From the NCBI RefSeq assembly GCF_000016785.1, contig NC_009486.1:806001-870000 (forward strand): a stretch of DNA of 64,000 nt, read 5' to 3'. Of this stretch, positions 7,280-17,264 are shown piece by piece. The notes beneath the pieces are model-generated. The model saw only the letters and a program-made list of their open reading frames with translations, was not told where the DNA came from and searched no databases. The position numbers and the translations under genes are program-made. This DNA is from Thermotoga petrophila RKU-1. GTDB lineage: Bacteria; Thermotogota; Thermotogae; Thermotogales; Thermotogaceae. How positions within the stretch are numbered: position 1 is the stretch's first letter; each line of letters begins with the position of its first letter.

Positions 7280-8377
7280 TTGAAGGTGAAATACTACACC
7301 AGCATAACACAGGTGGAACAATTGTCTCCTGAAGAAAGAGAGAGGTTGAAGAGGATAGAGGAAAAGTACCGATTCAGAGCCAACTCTTATTACTTGAGTC
7401 TCATAGACTGGTCAGACCCTGATGACCCTATCAGGAAGATCGTAGTACCCGAGGAGGATGAACTTGAGGAGTGGGGAACGCTGGATGCTTCTAACGAAAA
7501 ATCTTACACCGTTGCGAAGGGGCTTCAGCACAAATACCCGGACACGGCCCTCTTTCTTGTGAACGATGTTTGTGGTGGATTTTGCAGATTTTGTTTCAGG
7601 AAGAGACTCTTCATAAACGTTGGAGCCGAAGTCATACGAGACATCACACCTCAACTCGATTACATCCGCTCACATAAAGAGATAACGAACGTTTTGCTCA
7701 CGGGTGGTGATCCTCTGCTTCTGTCCACGGAGAAACTGGAGAAGATCATTGGCTCCCTGAGAGAAATTGATCATGTTCAGATAATAAGAATTGGAAGCAA
7801 GATCCCGGCGTTCAATCCCTACAGGATAATCGATGATCCCGAACTTTTGAGAATGATCAGAAAGTACAGCACGAAGGAGAAGAAAATATATGTGATGACG
7901 CAGTTCAACCATCCAAAGGAGTTGACAGAAGAGGCAATAGAAGCGGTGAATCTTTTGAAGGATGCGGGAGCAGTTCTCTGCAATCAGACACCTCTTCTGA
8001 GAGGGATAAACGACTCGCCGGAAACCCTGGGAGAGCTTCTTGACAGGTTATCCTTTGTTGGAGTGACACCTTACTACGTGTTTCAAAACAGGCCGGTCTC
8101 TGGAAACAGGAAATTCGCCGTTCCGATTGAAGAGGGTTACGAGATCTTCACGAAGGCGATTTCGAACATATCTGGTGTCGCCAAGCGGGTCAGATACGTT
8201 ATGTCTCACAGAACAGGGAAGATAGAAATCGCAGCCCTCACGAAAAATTTCATCGTTTTCAAATACCATAGAGCACACGATGAGAAGAATAGAAGAAAAG
8301 TCATGGTGTACAAGAGGAATTCCCAGGCGCTCTGGTTCGACGACTACAGTGAACTTTTGGAAGAATACACCGTGTGA
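7280..8377 (+). CDS. Radical SAM/PLP aminomutase, KamA/EpmB family
   Basis: Enzyme of 365 residues using SAM, a 4Fe-4S cluster and PLP to move an amino group (lysine 2,3-aminomutase family). The cluster motif is C98-GGF-C102-RF-C105, followed by the GGDPLL SAM-binding turn. It is shorter than clostridial KamA (about 416) and nearer to EpmB (about 340), so it could act on free lysine, on another amino acid, or on a protein lysine. I chose TTG 7280 because AGGAGGTGA (7267-7275) is spaced for it; the GTG at 7271 lies inside that ribosome-binding site. Convergent with the nitroreductase. Confidence 0.85.
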   Translation: MKVKYYTSITQVEQLSPEERERLKRIEEKYRFRANSYYLSLIDWSDPDDPIRKIVVPEEDELEEWGTLDASNEKSYTVAKGLQHKYPDTALFLVNDVCGGFCRFCFRKRLFINVGAEVIRDITPQLDYIRSHKEITNVLLTGGDPLLLSTEKLEKIIGSLREIDHVQIIRIGSKIPAFNPYRIIDDPELLRMIRKYSTKEKKIYVMTQFNHPKELTEEAIEAVNLLKDAGAVLCNQTPLLRGINDSPETLGELLDRLSFVGVTPYYVFQNRPVSGNRKFAVPIEEGYEIFTKAISNISGVAKRVRYVMSHRTGKIEIAALTKNFIVFKYHRAHDEKNRRKVMVYKRNSQALWFDDYSELLEEYTV

Positions 8378-8393
8378 ATCCCCCTGCCGGAGA

Positions 8394-9820
<1,427 letters not shown>

Positions 9821-12304
9821 TCACTCACACTTTGACCAGCCGCAGTTCTTACAGCTCACACATCCTTCTTGCTTTATCAGAGAGTTCTTCGAGAGACAAA
9901 CGGGACAGTACACGTTTCCTTCGTCGTCCACGTAGTAACCGCTTTGCCATCTGAGGTTGTGTGCCACTATGAACTTTTCTCTTTCGATCGGCTCTTCCTC
10001 GCTCTCTGGTGCCTCTTTACCCGTTCTGAGCCACAGTTTTGCGAAGTCTTCAAGCGCTTTCTTGATTTCTTCGGCGAGACCCTTGCAGTATTCTCCCTTC
10101 ACCTTCGAGAGCTGTTCTATGATTTCGTCCATGGAAACACCCGCTCTGAGGGCTATGGAGGAGAGTCTTCCAATCGCTTCGGCCATTTCGGTGCCATTTG
10201 AGATGAATATCTCCACGGCTTCACCAGTGTCGTCGAAGGATATCGTTATGTAGGTGGTCCCGTCCGGTCTTTTGTACTTTCTCGTGACGCTTCTGAGAGT
10301 GTCTTTTCTTGGTCTTGGGTGGAGCTTCAGCTTCTCATCGACGACGAAGAACTGGACCTTTGGAGCCTCCGGTGTCTTCAAGGCTTTCGTCAGCACTTGC
10401 GTTTGCAGAGAGCCATCTCTGTACACGGTGATGCCCCTAACGTTTGTTCTGAGGGCTTCAAGGTACACGTTGAGAACATCATCCACGGTTGCGCTCTGAG
10501 GCATGTTGATCGTTTTGGAGATGTTGTTATCAACGTACCTCTGGAAGGCATCCTGCATGAGGAGGTGATCCATTGGATCTATATCGAGTGCGACCACAAA
10601 GACTTTCTTTATTTTCTCCGGAACATCCGGGATATCCTTCAAGCTTCCCTTCTCTATGAGTTCTTTCTCTATCTTCTTGAGGATCTCCGGATTCAATTTC
10701 TCTCTGAGCACCTGGTTCACGTAGAGAAGAGGCTCTTTCGTCCCGTCTTCCTTCGTCACGAATCTGGTGTATGCGAGGAGGAAGTTTGGTTCCAATCCTG
10801 ACGAAGTGTCTGCTATGTTCGAGATCGAACCGGTGGGTGCGATCGTCAGAAGAGCGACGTTTCTTCTGAACTCTTTTGTCATCTTCATGACTTCTCTTAT
10901 TTCATCGTCGTAGTTGCTCATACCCATAGCGAAAGGCACGAAGTTGTCTTCCGTTCTGTACCTCGAGATCTCAAGGAGCGGGAAGTTCCCTTTTTCTTTT
11001 CCGAGTTCATAGGAAGTTCTGTGTGCTTGGAGCGCTATGAAAGCCATGAGATTGGCCGCGAAATCACGAGCTTCCTGAGAATTGTAAGGAATTTCGAGCT
11101 TGTAGAGGAGATCGGCAAATCCCATTATTCCAAGACCGAGCCTTCTGCTCTCTTTGACTGCTTTTGTGATCTTGTCTATTGGAAACACGTTCACATCGAT
11201 GACGTTGTCGAGGAAACGAACGGCTATCTGGACGAGTTCCTGAAGCGCTTCTAAATCCACAAAACCATTGTTATAGAACTTTGCAACGTCGATGGAACCG
11301 AGGTTGCAGGCTTCGTAATCTGAAAGCCCGATCTCACCGCACGGATTGGTCGAGTTGATCTTTCTGTGCGGGTAGAGTGGATAGTATTTGTTCATCTCTC
11401 CGAGGAAGGCAAGTCCCGGGTCTCCACTCTTCCAGGCATTTGTAGCGATCTTTCTGAAGAGTTCTCTGATCTTAACCTTCTTCCTGATCGTGCTTCTTGG
11501 ATGAGAAAGCTCGAGTTCACCGTCTTCTTCGTAGAGTTTCAGAATCTCTTTCTTGTCCATTGGAAATCCAACAGAGAGGTTGAAGAAGTTCAGCACCGCT
11601 TCTCCCGTGTTTTCTTTCTTTGCGTCTATGAATTCTTCTATGTCGGGATGGTTTATGTTCAAGATGCCCATCAGTGCCCCGCGTCTTCTGTAACCCTGTT
11701 TCACAACGGAGATGGCGGAGTTGAAAACGTGCATGAAAGAAACGGGACCGGACGCTTTTCCGTGTGTGCCTGCCACAAAACTGCCCTTCGGCCTCAACTC
11801 AGAAAAGTTACTCCCCACTCCTCCTCCCACTTTCGTTATGAGTGCGTACTCTTTCACCGCTTCAAAGATCTCTTCGATGCTGTCGCCAACGGGTACTACG
11901 AAGCACGCGGAGAGCATATGAAGATGGTTTCTCGATCTGTAAATTTCTTCGTAATCTTCCAGTGTCATCTGATCGATGGGCTTCCACAGGAGATCGTGCT
12001 TCACCCCGAGTCCTGCGTTGAAGAGGGTGGGACTGTTTGGAATGAAGATCCTCGCTTTCAAAACTCTGAAGAAGGTATCCTCCCATTCTTTTATTCTGTC
12101 GAGTTTTTCGTTCTTCTTGTACGATGGGTTCAGAAGCTCTGCCGTTGCTACAACTCTTGCCACCCTTCTTGCCACGTCTTCCCATTTCGTTTCCAGATAA
12201 TTCCCATCCAGATCCTTCATGAAATACCTGTCTCTGAGGATTATCTGAGCATTTTTTGAAGGTTCAACATCGATCCACTTTGAGATCAAATCGGACAACT
12301 TCAT
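9821..12304 (-). CDS. nrdJ: Adenosylcobalamin-dependent (class II) ribonucleoside-diphosphate reductase
   Basis: Makes deoxyribonucleotides for DNA, 827 residues from the ATG at 12304 behind AGGAGGGAG. Key segments are NSPTLFNAGLG, LSACFVVPVGDSI (a redox/active-site Cys region), KVGGGVGSNFSELRP, and STNPCGEIGLSDYEACNLGSI with the radical-bearing Cys and general base. The tail holds four or more Cys (YCPVC...CVSCKNCGWSKC), a zinc-type C-terminal element known in NrdJ. Needs B12, which links it to the riboswitch-controlled importer at 53 kb. Upstream NrdR-like boxes suggest repression by NrdR. Confidence 0.96.
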   Translation of the reverse strand: MKLSDLISKWIDVEPSKNAQIILRDRYFMKDLDGNYLETKWEDVARRVARVVATAELLNPSYKKNEKLDRIKEWEDTFFRVLKARIFIPNSPTLFNAGLGVKHDLLWKPIDQMTLEDYEEIYRSRNHLHMLSACFVVPVGDSIEEIFEAVKEYALITKVGGGVGSNFSELRPKGSFVAGTHGKASGPVSFMHVFNSAISVVKQGYRRRGALMGILNINHPDIEEFIDAKKENTGEAVLNFFNLSVGFPMDKKEILKLYEEDGELELSHPRSTIRKKVKIRELFRKIATNAWKSGDPGLAFLGEMNKYYPLYPHRKINSTNPCGEIGLSDYEACNLGSIDVAKFYNNGFVDLEALQELVQIAVRFLDNVIDVNVFPIDKITKAVKESRRLGLGIMGFADLLYKLEIPYNSQEARDFAANLMAFIALQAHRTSYELGKEKGNFPLLEISRYRTEDNFVPFAMGMSNYDDEIREVMKMTKEFRRNVALLTIAPTGSISNIADTSSGLEPNFLLAYTRFVTKEDGTKEPLLYVNQVLREKLNPEILKKIEKELIEKGSLKDIPDVPEKIKKVFVVALDIDPMDHLLMQDAFQRYVDNNISKTINMPQSATVDDVLNVYLEALRTNVRGITVYRDGSLQTQVLTKALKTPEAPKVQFFVVDEKLKLHPRPRKDTLRSVTRKYKRPDGTTYITISFDDTGEAVEIFISNGTEMAEAIGRLSSIALRAGVSMDEIIEQLSKVKGEYCKGLAEEIKKALEDFAKLWLRTGKEAPESEEEPIEREKFIVAHNLRWQSGYYVDDEGNVYCPVCLSKNSLIKQEGCVSCKNCGWSKCE

Positions 12305-12322
12305 GCTCTCCCTCCTATTTTT

Positions 12323-12338
12323 TAACAACATATTGTGT
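12323..12338 (-). promoter_or_regulatory. NrdR box 1 upstream of nrdJ
   Basis: On the minus strand ACACAATATGTTGTTA matches the NrdR consensus acaCwAtATaTwGtgt at 13 of 16 positions. It lies 19 bp before the nrdJ start codon. Confidence 0.7.
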
Positions 12339-12352
12339 ATTTTTTCACAGCG

Positions 12353-12368
12353 ATTCAACATTTGGTAG
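12353..12368 (-). promoter_or_regulatory. NrdR box 2 (weaker) upstream of nrdJ
   Basis: On the minus strand CTACCAAATGTTGAAT matches 9 of 16 positions but keeps the core spacing. It is exactly 30 bp from box 1, close to the roughly three-helical-turn spacing typical of paired NrdR boxes. Confidence 0.5.
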
Positions 12369-12381
12369 GGTTTCCCGAGAA

Positions 12382-12387
12382 ATTATA
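12382..12387 (-). promoter_or_regulatory. Candidate -10 element of nrdJ promoter
   Basis: TATAAT on the minus strand, about 78 bp before the start codon, upstream of both NrdR-like boxes. The -35 at 17 bp (GAATAT) is poor. An alternative promoter with TTGAAT overlapping box 2 and CAATAT overlapping box 1 is also possible. Confidence 0.45.
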
Positions 12388-12447
12388 CATCACCATCCCG
12401 GTGGATATTCTGAAACAGTATCGGAAAATTTCTAAAGAATTTCCCAT

Positions 12448-12455
12448 GGTATCCT
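12448..12455 (+). promoter_or_regulatory. Extended -10 directly before the SplB-like gene
   Basis: TGGTATCCT ends seven bases before the ATG at 12463, so transcription would start at or next to the start codon. No ribosome-binding site is visible, suggesting a leaderless mRNA. Coordinates are within one base. Confidence 0.4.
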
Positions 12456-12462
12456 TTTGAAG

Positions 12463-13191
12463 ATGAGAGTAAAAGAGATAAATGTTAAGAGCGCACTGAC
12501 TTATTCCGAATCGAAAAGAAGGTACACTCTCAGCCCTTACGTGGGCTGTACCAATGCCTGTGTGTACTGTTACGCCAGTGATTACGCACGGCGATACAGA
12601 GAGATGAACTGGAAGTCAGAAATCATCGTGAAACGAAACATAGCCGAAGTTCTCAGAAAAGATATCATCAAGAAGAAACCACACCACGTTTTCATGAGCA
12701 CCATGTGTGATCCGTATCAACCTATCGAGAAAGAGTACAAGCTCACTCGAAGATGTCTCGAAGTCTTTCTGGAGTTCCCGCTTCTGGAAATCGAGGTGAT
12801 GATTCTCACAAAATCCACACTCGTTTTAAGGGACCTGGACCTGTTTAAGAAGATGAGAAGAATCTCGGTTGGACTCAGCGTCACAACTGATGACGACGAA
12901 ATCCGGAAGATGTTCGAGCCCAACGCGAGTTCCATAGAGGAGAGAGTGGAGGTTTTGAAGGTGCTGAAAGAAAATGGAATAAGGACCTGTGTTTTCATCA
13001 GTCCCATGCTTCCCATGAACCCGAAAAAGCTGGCGAGCGTGTTGAAACCTCACGTGGATTGCGTGTTTATCGACGACATGCACTATCGATGGCGTGTGAA
13101 GGATTTTTACGAAAAACTAGGGTTTTCCTGGGCACTTGAGAATGAGTACTTCGAAAGAACTCGAAAAGAACTACTTGAACTCTTTCAATAA
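12463..13191 (+). CDS. SplB-like radical SAM protein (COG1533)
   Basis: Radical SAM protein of 242 residues with the cluster motif C29-TNA-C33-VY-C36 and the family's downstream HHVFMSTMCDPYQPIE segment. It belongs to the spore-photoproduct-lyase-related group found widely in non-sporulating thermophiles; the reaction is unknown. No Shine-Dalgarno sequence precedes ATG 12463, while an extended -10 lies seven bases upstream; an in-frame TTG at 12457 is an alternative. It diverges from nrdJ and meets xylB at a bidirectional terminator. Confidence 0.83.
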   Translation: MRVKEINVKSALTYSESKRRYTLSPYVGCTNACVYCYASDYARRYREMNWKSEIIVKRNIAEVLRKDIIKKKPHHVFMSTMCDPYQPIEKEYKLTRRCLEVFLEFPLLEIEVMILTKSTLVLRDLDLFKKMRRISVGLSVTTDDDEIRKMFEPNASSIEERVEVLKVLKENGIRTCVFISPMLPMNPKKLASVLKPHVDCVFIDDMHYRWRVKDFYEKLGFSWALENEYFERTRKELLELFQ

Positions 13192-13213
13192 AGAGGGCAG
13201 AGCGCCCTCTTTT
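13190..13213. terminator. Bidirectional terminator between splB-like gene and xylB
   Basis: AAAGAGGGC and GCCCTCTTT form a perfect 9-bp stem with loop AGAGC, flanked by A-rich sequence on the left and T-rich on the right. It overlaps the last base of each convergent gene's stop region and can act on both strands. Confidence 0.88.
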
Positions 13214-14691
13214 CAAGATCTGAACATCTCTTTGAGAGATGTGTAGAGTTTTTTGAATTTCTCGTGTAGTTTTTCGTAGGTTTCTGTGTTTTCAACAGCA
13301 GGGTCAGTGTAACTCTTCACGCGGAACCACTCTTTCGAAATTTTCGCGGGATTTTCTCCCATTGAGCCAGACACTGCGAGGATCGCTGCACCGTAAGACG
13401 CCCCTTCATCCACGGCTGGTTTTTGTATTCTCAATCCTGTCATATCTGCGAGCATTTTGTTCCATACCCTGCTCTTTGAACCTCCTCCTGTAATTCTCAC
13501 ACTGTTGAGAACCACCTTGAGTTCTCTCAGTATATCGAACGAATCTTTGATACCGAAGGCAACGCCTTCGAATATGGCTCTCACCATATCCCACTTGGTG
13601 TTGTACGAGGATATACCGAAGAAAACACCCCTCGCGAATGGATCTCTGTGTGGTGTCCTTTCACCGTTGAGATACGGCAGGAAGATTATCCCGTTTGATC
13701 CTGCAGGAATTTTATCCACCTCTTCGTTGATTGTTTCGTAATCTTCGCTCAGGAATTTTTCCTTGAACCACTCCAGTGAATAGGTAGCGGAGAGCATCAC
13801 ACCCATGTGGTATCTTGTTTCTGGAACGGTGTGTGCAAAGAAATGTACTCTACCCTTTGGATCGGGCTGATTCCCTTTTGTGGGTGCCAGAACGGTTCCT
13901 GAAGTACCGAGACTCACCATCACGTCACCCGGTTCTACGACGGCTATTCCAAGAGCTGCACAGGCGTTGTCGGCTCCTCCGCCTATCACAAGCGTGTCTT
14001 CGGAGAGACCGAGATCCGACGCTACTTCGGGTTTCACATTTCCAACCACGCCGTTCGACGGTATTATCTCTGGAAGAACACTTTCCGGTATGTTGAGTTC
14101 TTTCAATACGTCCTTGTTCCATTCCATCTTTGACACACTGTACATCACCGTTCCGGAGGCGTCGGAATGCTCCGTTTTCACCTCACCGGTGAGCATGTAG
14201 TTTATGAAATCTTTCGGAAGCATGATTTTTGAGATTTTTTCGTAGATCTCAGGTTCATGCTTTCGGATCCAGAGTATTTTTGGGAGTGTGAAACCGGGCA
14301 AAATAGGATTTCCGACGAGCTTGAGAACGTTTTCCTCTCCGCCGAGGATCTGGGTGGCTTCTTCACACTCTTTGTATGTTCTCTGATCGCACCAGAGGAT
14401 GGCATTTCTCAGGACTTTACCGTTGTCATCTATTGCTACAAGACTGTGCATCTGCCCGCTGGTGGAGATCGCTCTTATTTTGCCGCCCATTTCTTTCGAT
14501 CTGTCGGAGAGGTTTTTCAGTATTTTTCTCACCGCCTCCCACCAGGAGAAGGGATCCTGCTCTGCCCAGGCGGGCTGAGGAGTGAGCATCATTAGTCTTT
14601 CGTTCGCAGTAGCGAGAATCTCTCCCTTCTCGTTCACAAGAATTCCCTTGACGCCGGTCGTTCCCACATCGAGTCCCACGTACAGGTTCAT
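13213..14691 (-). CDS. xylB: Xylulokinase
   Basis: Phosphorylates D-xylulose, 492 residues, FGGY kinase family. The N-terminal ATPase fold reads YVGLDVGTTGVKGILV, substrate contacts include SGQMHSLVAID, and the C-terminal domain has GGGADNACAALGIA and the FGGY-like ITGGGSKSRVWNKMLADMTG. It is the last gene of the xylose operon and its ATG shares one base with the stop of the transporter ATPase (TAATG). Confidence 0.94.
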   Translation of the reverse strand: MNLYVGLDVGTTGVKGILVNEKGEILATANERLMMLTPQPAWAEQDPFSWWEAVRKILKNLSDRSKEMGGKIRAISTSGQMHSLVAIDDNGKVLRNAILWCDQRTYKECEEATQILGGEENVLKLVGNPILPGFTLPKILWIRKHEPEIYEKISKIMLPKDFINYMLTGEVKTEHSDASGTVMYSVSKMEWNKDVLKELNIPESVLPEIIPSNGVVGNVKPEVASDLGLSEDTLVIGGGADNACAALGIAVVEPGDVMVSLGTSGTVLAPTKGNQPDPKGRVHFFAHTVPETRYHMGVMLSATYSLEWFKEKFLSEDYETINEEVDKIPAGSNGIIFLPYLNGERTPHRDPFARGVFFGISSYNTKWDMVRAIFEGVAFGIKDSFDILRELKVVLNSVRITGGGSKSRVWNKMLADMTGLRIQKPAVDEGASYGAAILAVSGSMGENPAKISKEWFRVKSYTDPAVENTETYEKLHEKFKKLYTSLKEMFRS

Positions 14692-16220
14692 TATGCGACC
14701 CTCCCGTTCTGTTTTTTCTGTCCAGATGCGTAGTACATTATTTCCTCCTGGGTGACTTTTTTCTCTCTGTTGTCCAGAACGGCTGTGATTTCACCTTCCC
14801 ACATGACGATTATTCTATCGCTGAGATTCAGTATTTCTGGGAGTTCCGAAGAGATCATGATCACAGCTTTTCCCTGTGCGGCGAGTTCTCTGATCATTCT
14901 GTGTATTTCTGCCTTTGCACCAACGTCTATTCCGCGTGTTGGTTCGTCGAAGATCAGAATATCCACATTCGTGGCGAGCCATTTGGCAAGGACCACTTTC
15001 TGCTGGTTTCCGCCCGATAGATTTTCTGTTATTTGATAAATGGAAGGCGTTTTTATGGAGAGTCTTTTTACATAGTCTTCTGAGATCTCTTCTTCTTTTC
15101 TTTCATCGAGCACGAGCCTCCATTTGCTGATTTTTTTCAGTGATGGGAGCACGATGTTGTCCTTCACAGTCATTCTCAAAACGAGTCCCTGAAGTTTTCT
15201 GTCTTCAGGAATGAGTCCTATCCCCATCTTTATGGCATCTTCCGGATTTTTTATTTCAACTTTCCTTCCGTTAACGTATATGTCTCCAGATTCCTTTTGA
15301 TTCACTCCGAACACCAAGAGCATCGTTTCAGTTCTTCCAGCCCCCACAAGTCCCGCGAATCCCAGAACTTCTCCCTTTCTCACTTCAAAAGAAACATTCT
15401 TCACTTTATCCTTCCATCTCAGGTTTTTGACTTCGAGTGCAATTTCTCCGGGTCTGGTCTCAATTCCGTGTGGGAAAAACTCCACTTCACGTCCTACCAT
15501 CATTTTTATGATCGTGTCCACATCGAATTCTCCTTTTTTCAACTCGCCGACTCTTTTTCCGTCTCTCATCACAACGATCCTGTCACTTATCCTCATAACT
15601 TCGTCCAGTCTATGTGAAACGAAAACGACAGAAATACCTCTACTTTTCAACATTTCTATGATTTCGAAGAGTCTTTCTGTCTCTTCGACAGTGAGAGATG
15701 ATGTGGGTTCATCCATGAAGATGATCCTGGGTTCTTTAACCAGTGCCTTACATATCTCCACCATCTGTCTCTGGGCGGTGGTGAGATTTCTCACCAGAGC
15801 GTCTGGAGAGAATTTGGCGCCGATGAGATCGAGCAGTTCTTTAGATCTTGTGTACATATAGTTCTCATCAACTCTACTGGAAAGGGTTCTTTTCTGTCCT
15901 CTGACAGCTTCATAGGCGAGAAAGATGTTTTCCGCCACAGTCATGTTGTCACACAGGTTCAGTTCCTGATGGATAACACTTATACCCTTTTTGAACGCGT
16001 CGACCGGAGAGTGAAATTCTACCCTTTCGCCGTTGACCAGAATTTCTCCCGCATCAGGTTTGAGGACACCCGTCAGAATTTTTATGAGGGTGGATTTACC
16101 AGCACCATTTTCACCTATCAGAGAGACAATCTCGTTTTCGTAAACCTCAAAATCGACGTTGTCCACAGCCACAACTCCAGGGAATCTTTTCACTATGCCC
16201 TTTGCTTTCAGTATCTCCAT
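14691..16220 (-). CDS. Xylose/ribose-type ABC transporter ATP-binding protein (two ATPase domains)
   Basis: ATPase of a CUT2-family sugar importer, 509 residues. The first cassette has Walker [13 protein letters not shown] and [11 protein letters not shown]; the second has the usual degenerate P-loop (GLVGAGRTE) and an intact signature [15 protein letters not shown] and DEPTRGID. The start ATG at 16220 has GGGGTGATC upstream; the frame's extension to 16253 runs into a hairpin. Specificity for xylose is inferred from xylB and the ROK repressor in the same operon. Confidence 0.92.
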   Translation of the reverse strand: MEILKAKGIVKRFPGVVAVDNVDFEVYENEIVSLIGENGAGKSTLIKILTGVLKPDAGEILVNGERVEFHSPVDAFKKGISVIHQELNLCDNMTVAENIFLAYEAVRGQKRTLSSRVDENYMYTRSKELLDLIGAKFSPDALVRNLTTAQRQMVEICKALVKEPRIIFMDEPTSSLTVEETERLFEIIEMLKSRGISVVFVSHRLDEVMRISDRIVVMRDGKRVGELKKGEFDVDTIIKMMVGREVEFFPHGIETRPGEIALEVKNLRWKDKVKNVSFEVRKGEVLGFAGLVGAGRTETMLLVFGVNQKESGDIYVNGRKVEIKNPEDAIKMGIGLIPEDRKLQGLVLRMTVKDNIVLPSLKKISKWRLVLDERKEEEISEDYVKRLSIKTPSIYQITENLSGGNQQKVVLAKWLATNVDILIFDEPTRGIDVGAKAEIHRMIRELAAQGKAVIMISSELPEILNLSDRIIVMWEGEITAVLDNREKKVTQEEIMYYASGQKKQNGRVA

Positions 16221-16222
16221 TC

Positions 16223-16263
16223 GATCACCCCTGAAAACGAGGAGGGGAAACACCCCTCCTCGT
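16223..16263 (-). terminator. Intra-operon hairpin between binding protein and ATPase genes
   Basis: ACGAGGAGGGG and CCCCTCCTCGT make an 11-bp stem with a 5-nt loop, followed in the transcript by TTTTCAGGGGTGATC, which contains the ATPase ribosome-binding site. It probably protects or partially terminates the message so that binding protein is made in excess. Confidence 0.7.
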
Positions 16264-16268
16264 GTTTT

Positions 16269-17240
16269 TCAGAATTTTATTGGAATTCCGAGTTCTTCCA
16301 TCTTCTTCAAATATTCATCGAGGTTCTCTGGTGTGACCACGTCAACACCTGTGTCGATCACGTAGTCAACCTTTCCATCAACCTTGACTTTCGGAAGCAT
16401 CATCAGAGTGTTCTGAACACCTATCTTGTTCATCAGATAAAGAACTGTGACTGACAGGTATCCCATCATGTAAGGTCTCTGCCCCATTGTTGCCTGAATA
16501 ACTCCCTCTTTCACGTACTGAAGAATATCGGGTGTTGTATCGAAACAGACGATCTTCACTTTCCCAACTTTTCCAGCATTTTTCACCACGAGTGCCTGAG
16601 AAGGTCCGTTGTAGGCGTACACACCGAAAAATGCATCGAGATCTGGATGGGCATTGAGGGCAGCTTCCGCCAGAGACACAGCCCTTGCACCGTCTTCTTC
16701 ATCGTTGAGAATGTCGACTATTTCTATCTCTGAATCCTTGATGGCGTCTTTGAACCCCTGGATTCTCTGAAGGGAATTCATAGCCGTCAGTGAACCCGTT
16801 CCTATGACGACCTTACCCTTTCCTCCAAGGAGCTCCTTCATGATGAGACCGGCTGTGTAACCCGCCTGGTAGTTGTCCGTTCCGATGTAGACGTACCTTC
16901 CGCTGTCTGGAGAGTCTGTATCGAGAGTGACAACAGGAATACCCATCTCAAGGGCTTTCTTGATGGTGGGGATGACTGCAGTTGGATCGGACGGTGCGAT
17001 CGCAATACCGTCCACGCCCTCGGCTATGAAAGATTCGAGCATCTGAAGCTGGGCGTTGATATCTTCCTTTTGTGGGACGAAGAACTTCGTATCCACTCCG
17101 AGGGCCTTCCCCGCCGCTTTAACACCCTGTTCCACCTGTGACCAGTAAGGATGGACGGATTTTCCGATAACACCTATGGTGAGAGCCAGCGACAGACCAG
17201 CAACCAGGAGAACCGAAAGAAAAACCAGAAGTTTCCTCAT
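16269..17240 (-). CDS. Periplasmic sugar-binding protein (xylose-type, CUT2 family)
   Basis: Substrate-binding subunit, 323 residues: signal peptide MRKLLVFLSVLLVAGLSLA, then a periplasmic-binding-protein-like I fold with SVHPYWSQVEQGVKAAGKALG, GVDGIAIAPSDPTAV, DTDSPDSGRYVYIGTDNYQAG and FDTTPDILQYVKEGVIQATMGQ. The pattern is that of ribose/xylose/allose binding proteins. A strong hairpin follows its stop. Its signal-peptide codons share a 19-nt identical stretch with the neighbouring deacetylase gene. Confidence 0.93.
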   Translation of the reverse strand: MRKLLVFLSVLLVAGLSLALTIGVIGKSVHPYWSQVEQGVKAAGKALGVDTKFFVPQKEDINAQLQMLESFIAEGVDGIAIAPSDPTAVIPTIKKALEMGIPVVTLDTDSPDSGRYVYIGTDNYQAGYTAGLIMKELLGGKGKVVIGTGSLTAMNSLQRIQGFKDAIKDSEIEIVDILNDEEDGARAVSLAEAALNAHPDLDAFFGVYAYNGPSQALVVKNAGKVGKVKIVCFDTTPDILQYVKEGVIQATMGQRPYMMGYLSVTVLYLMNKIGVQNTLMMLPKVKVDGKVDYVIDTGVDVVTPENLDEYLKKMEELGIPIKF

Positions 17241-17264
17241 GATAACACCCCCTTGAAAGATGGT

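Noticed and set aside
11366-12259. 297-codon frame opposite nrdJ
   Set aside because: Shadow of a strongly conserved gene; no start signal or motif.
13190-13213. Repeat or attachment site
   Set aside because: Short palindrome with A/T flanks between convergent genes is better explained as a bidirectional terminator.
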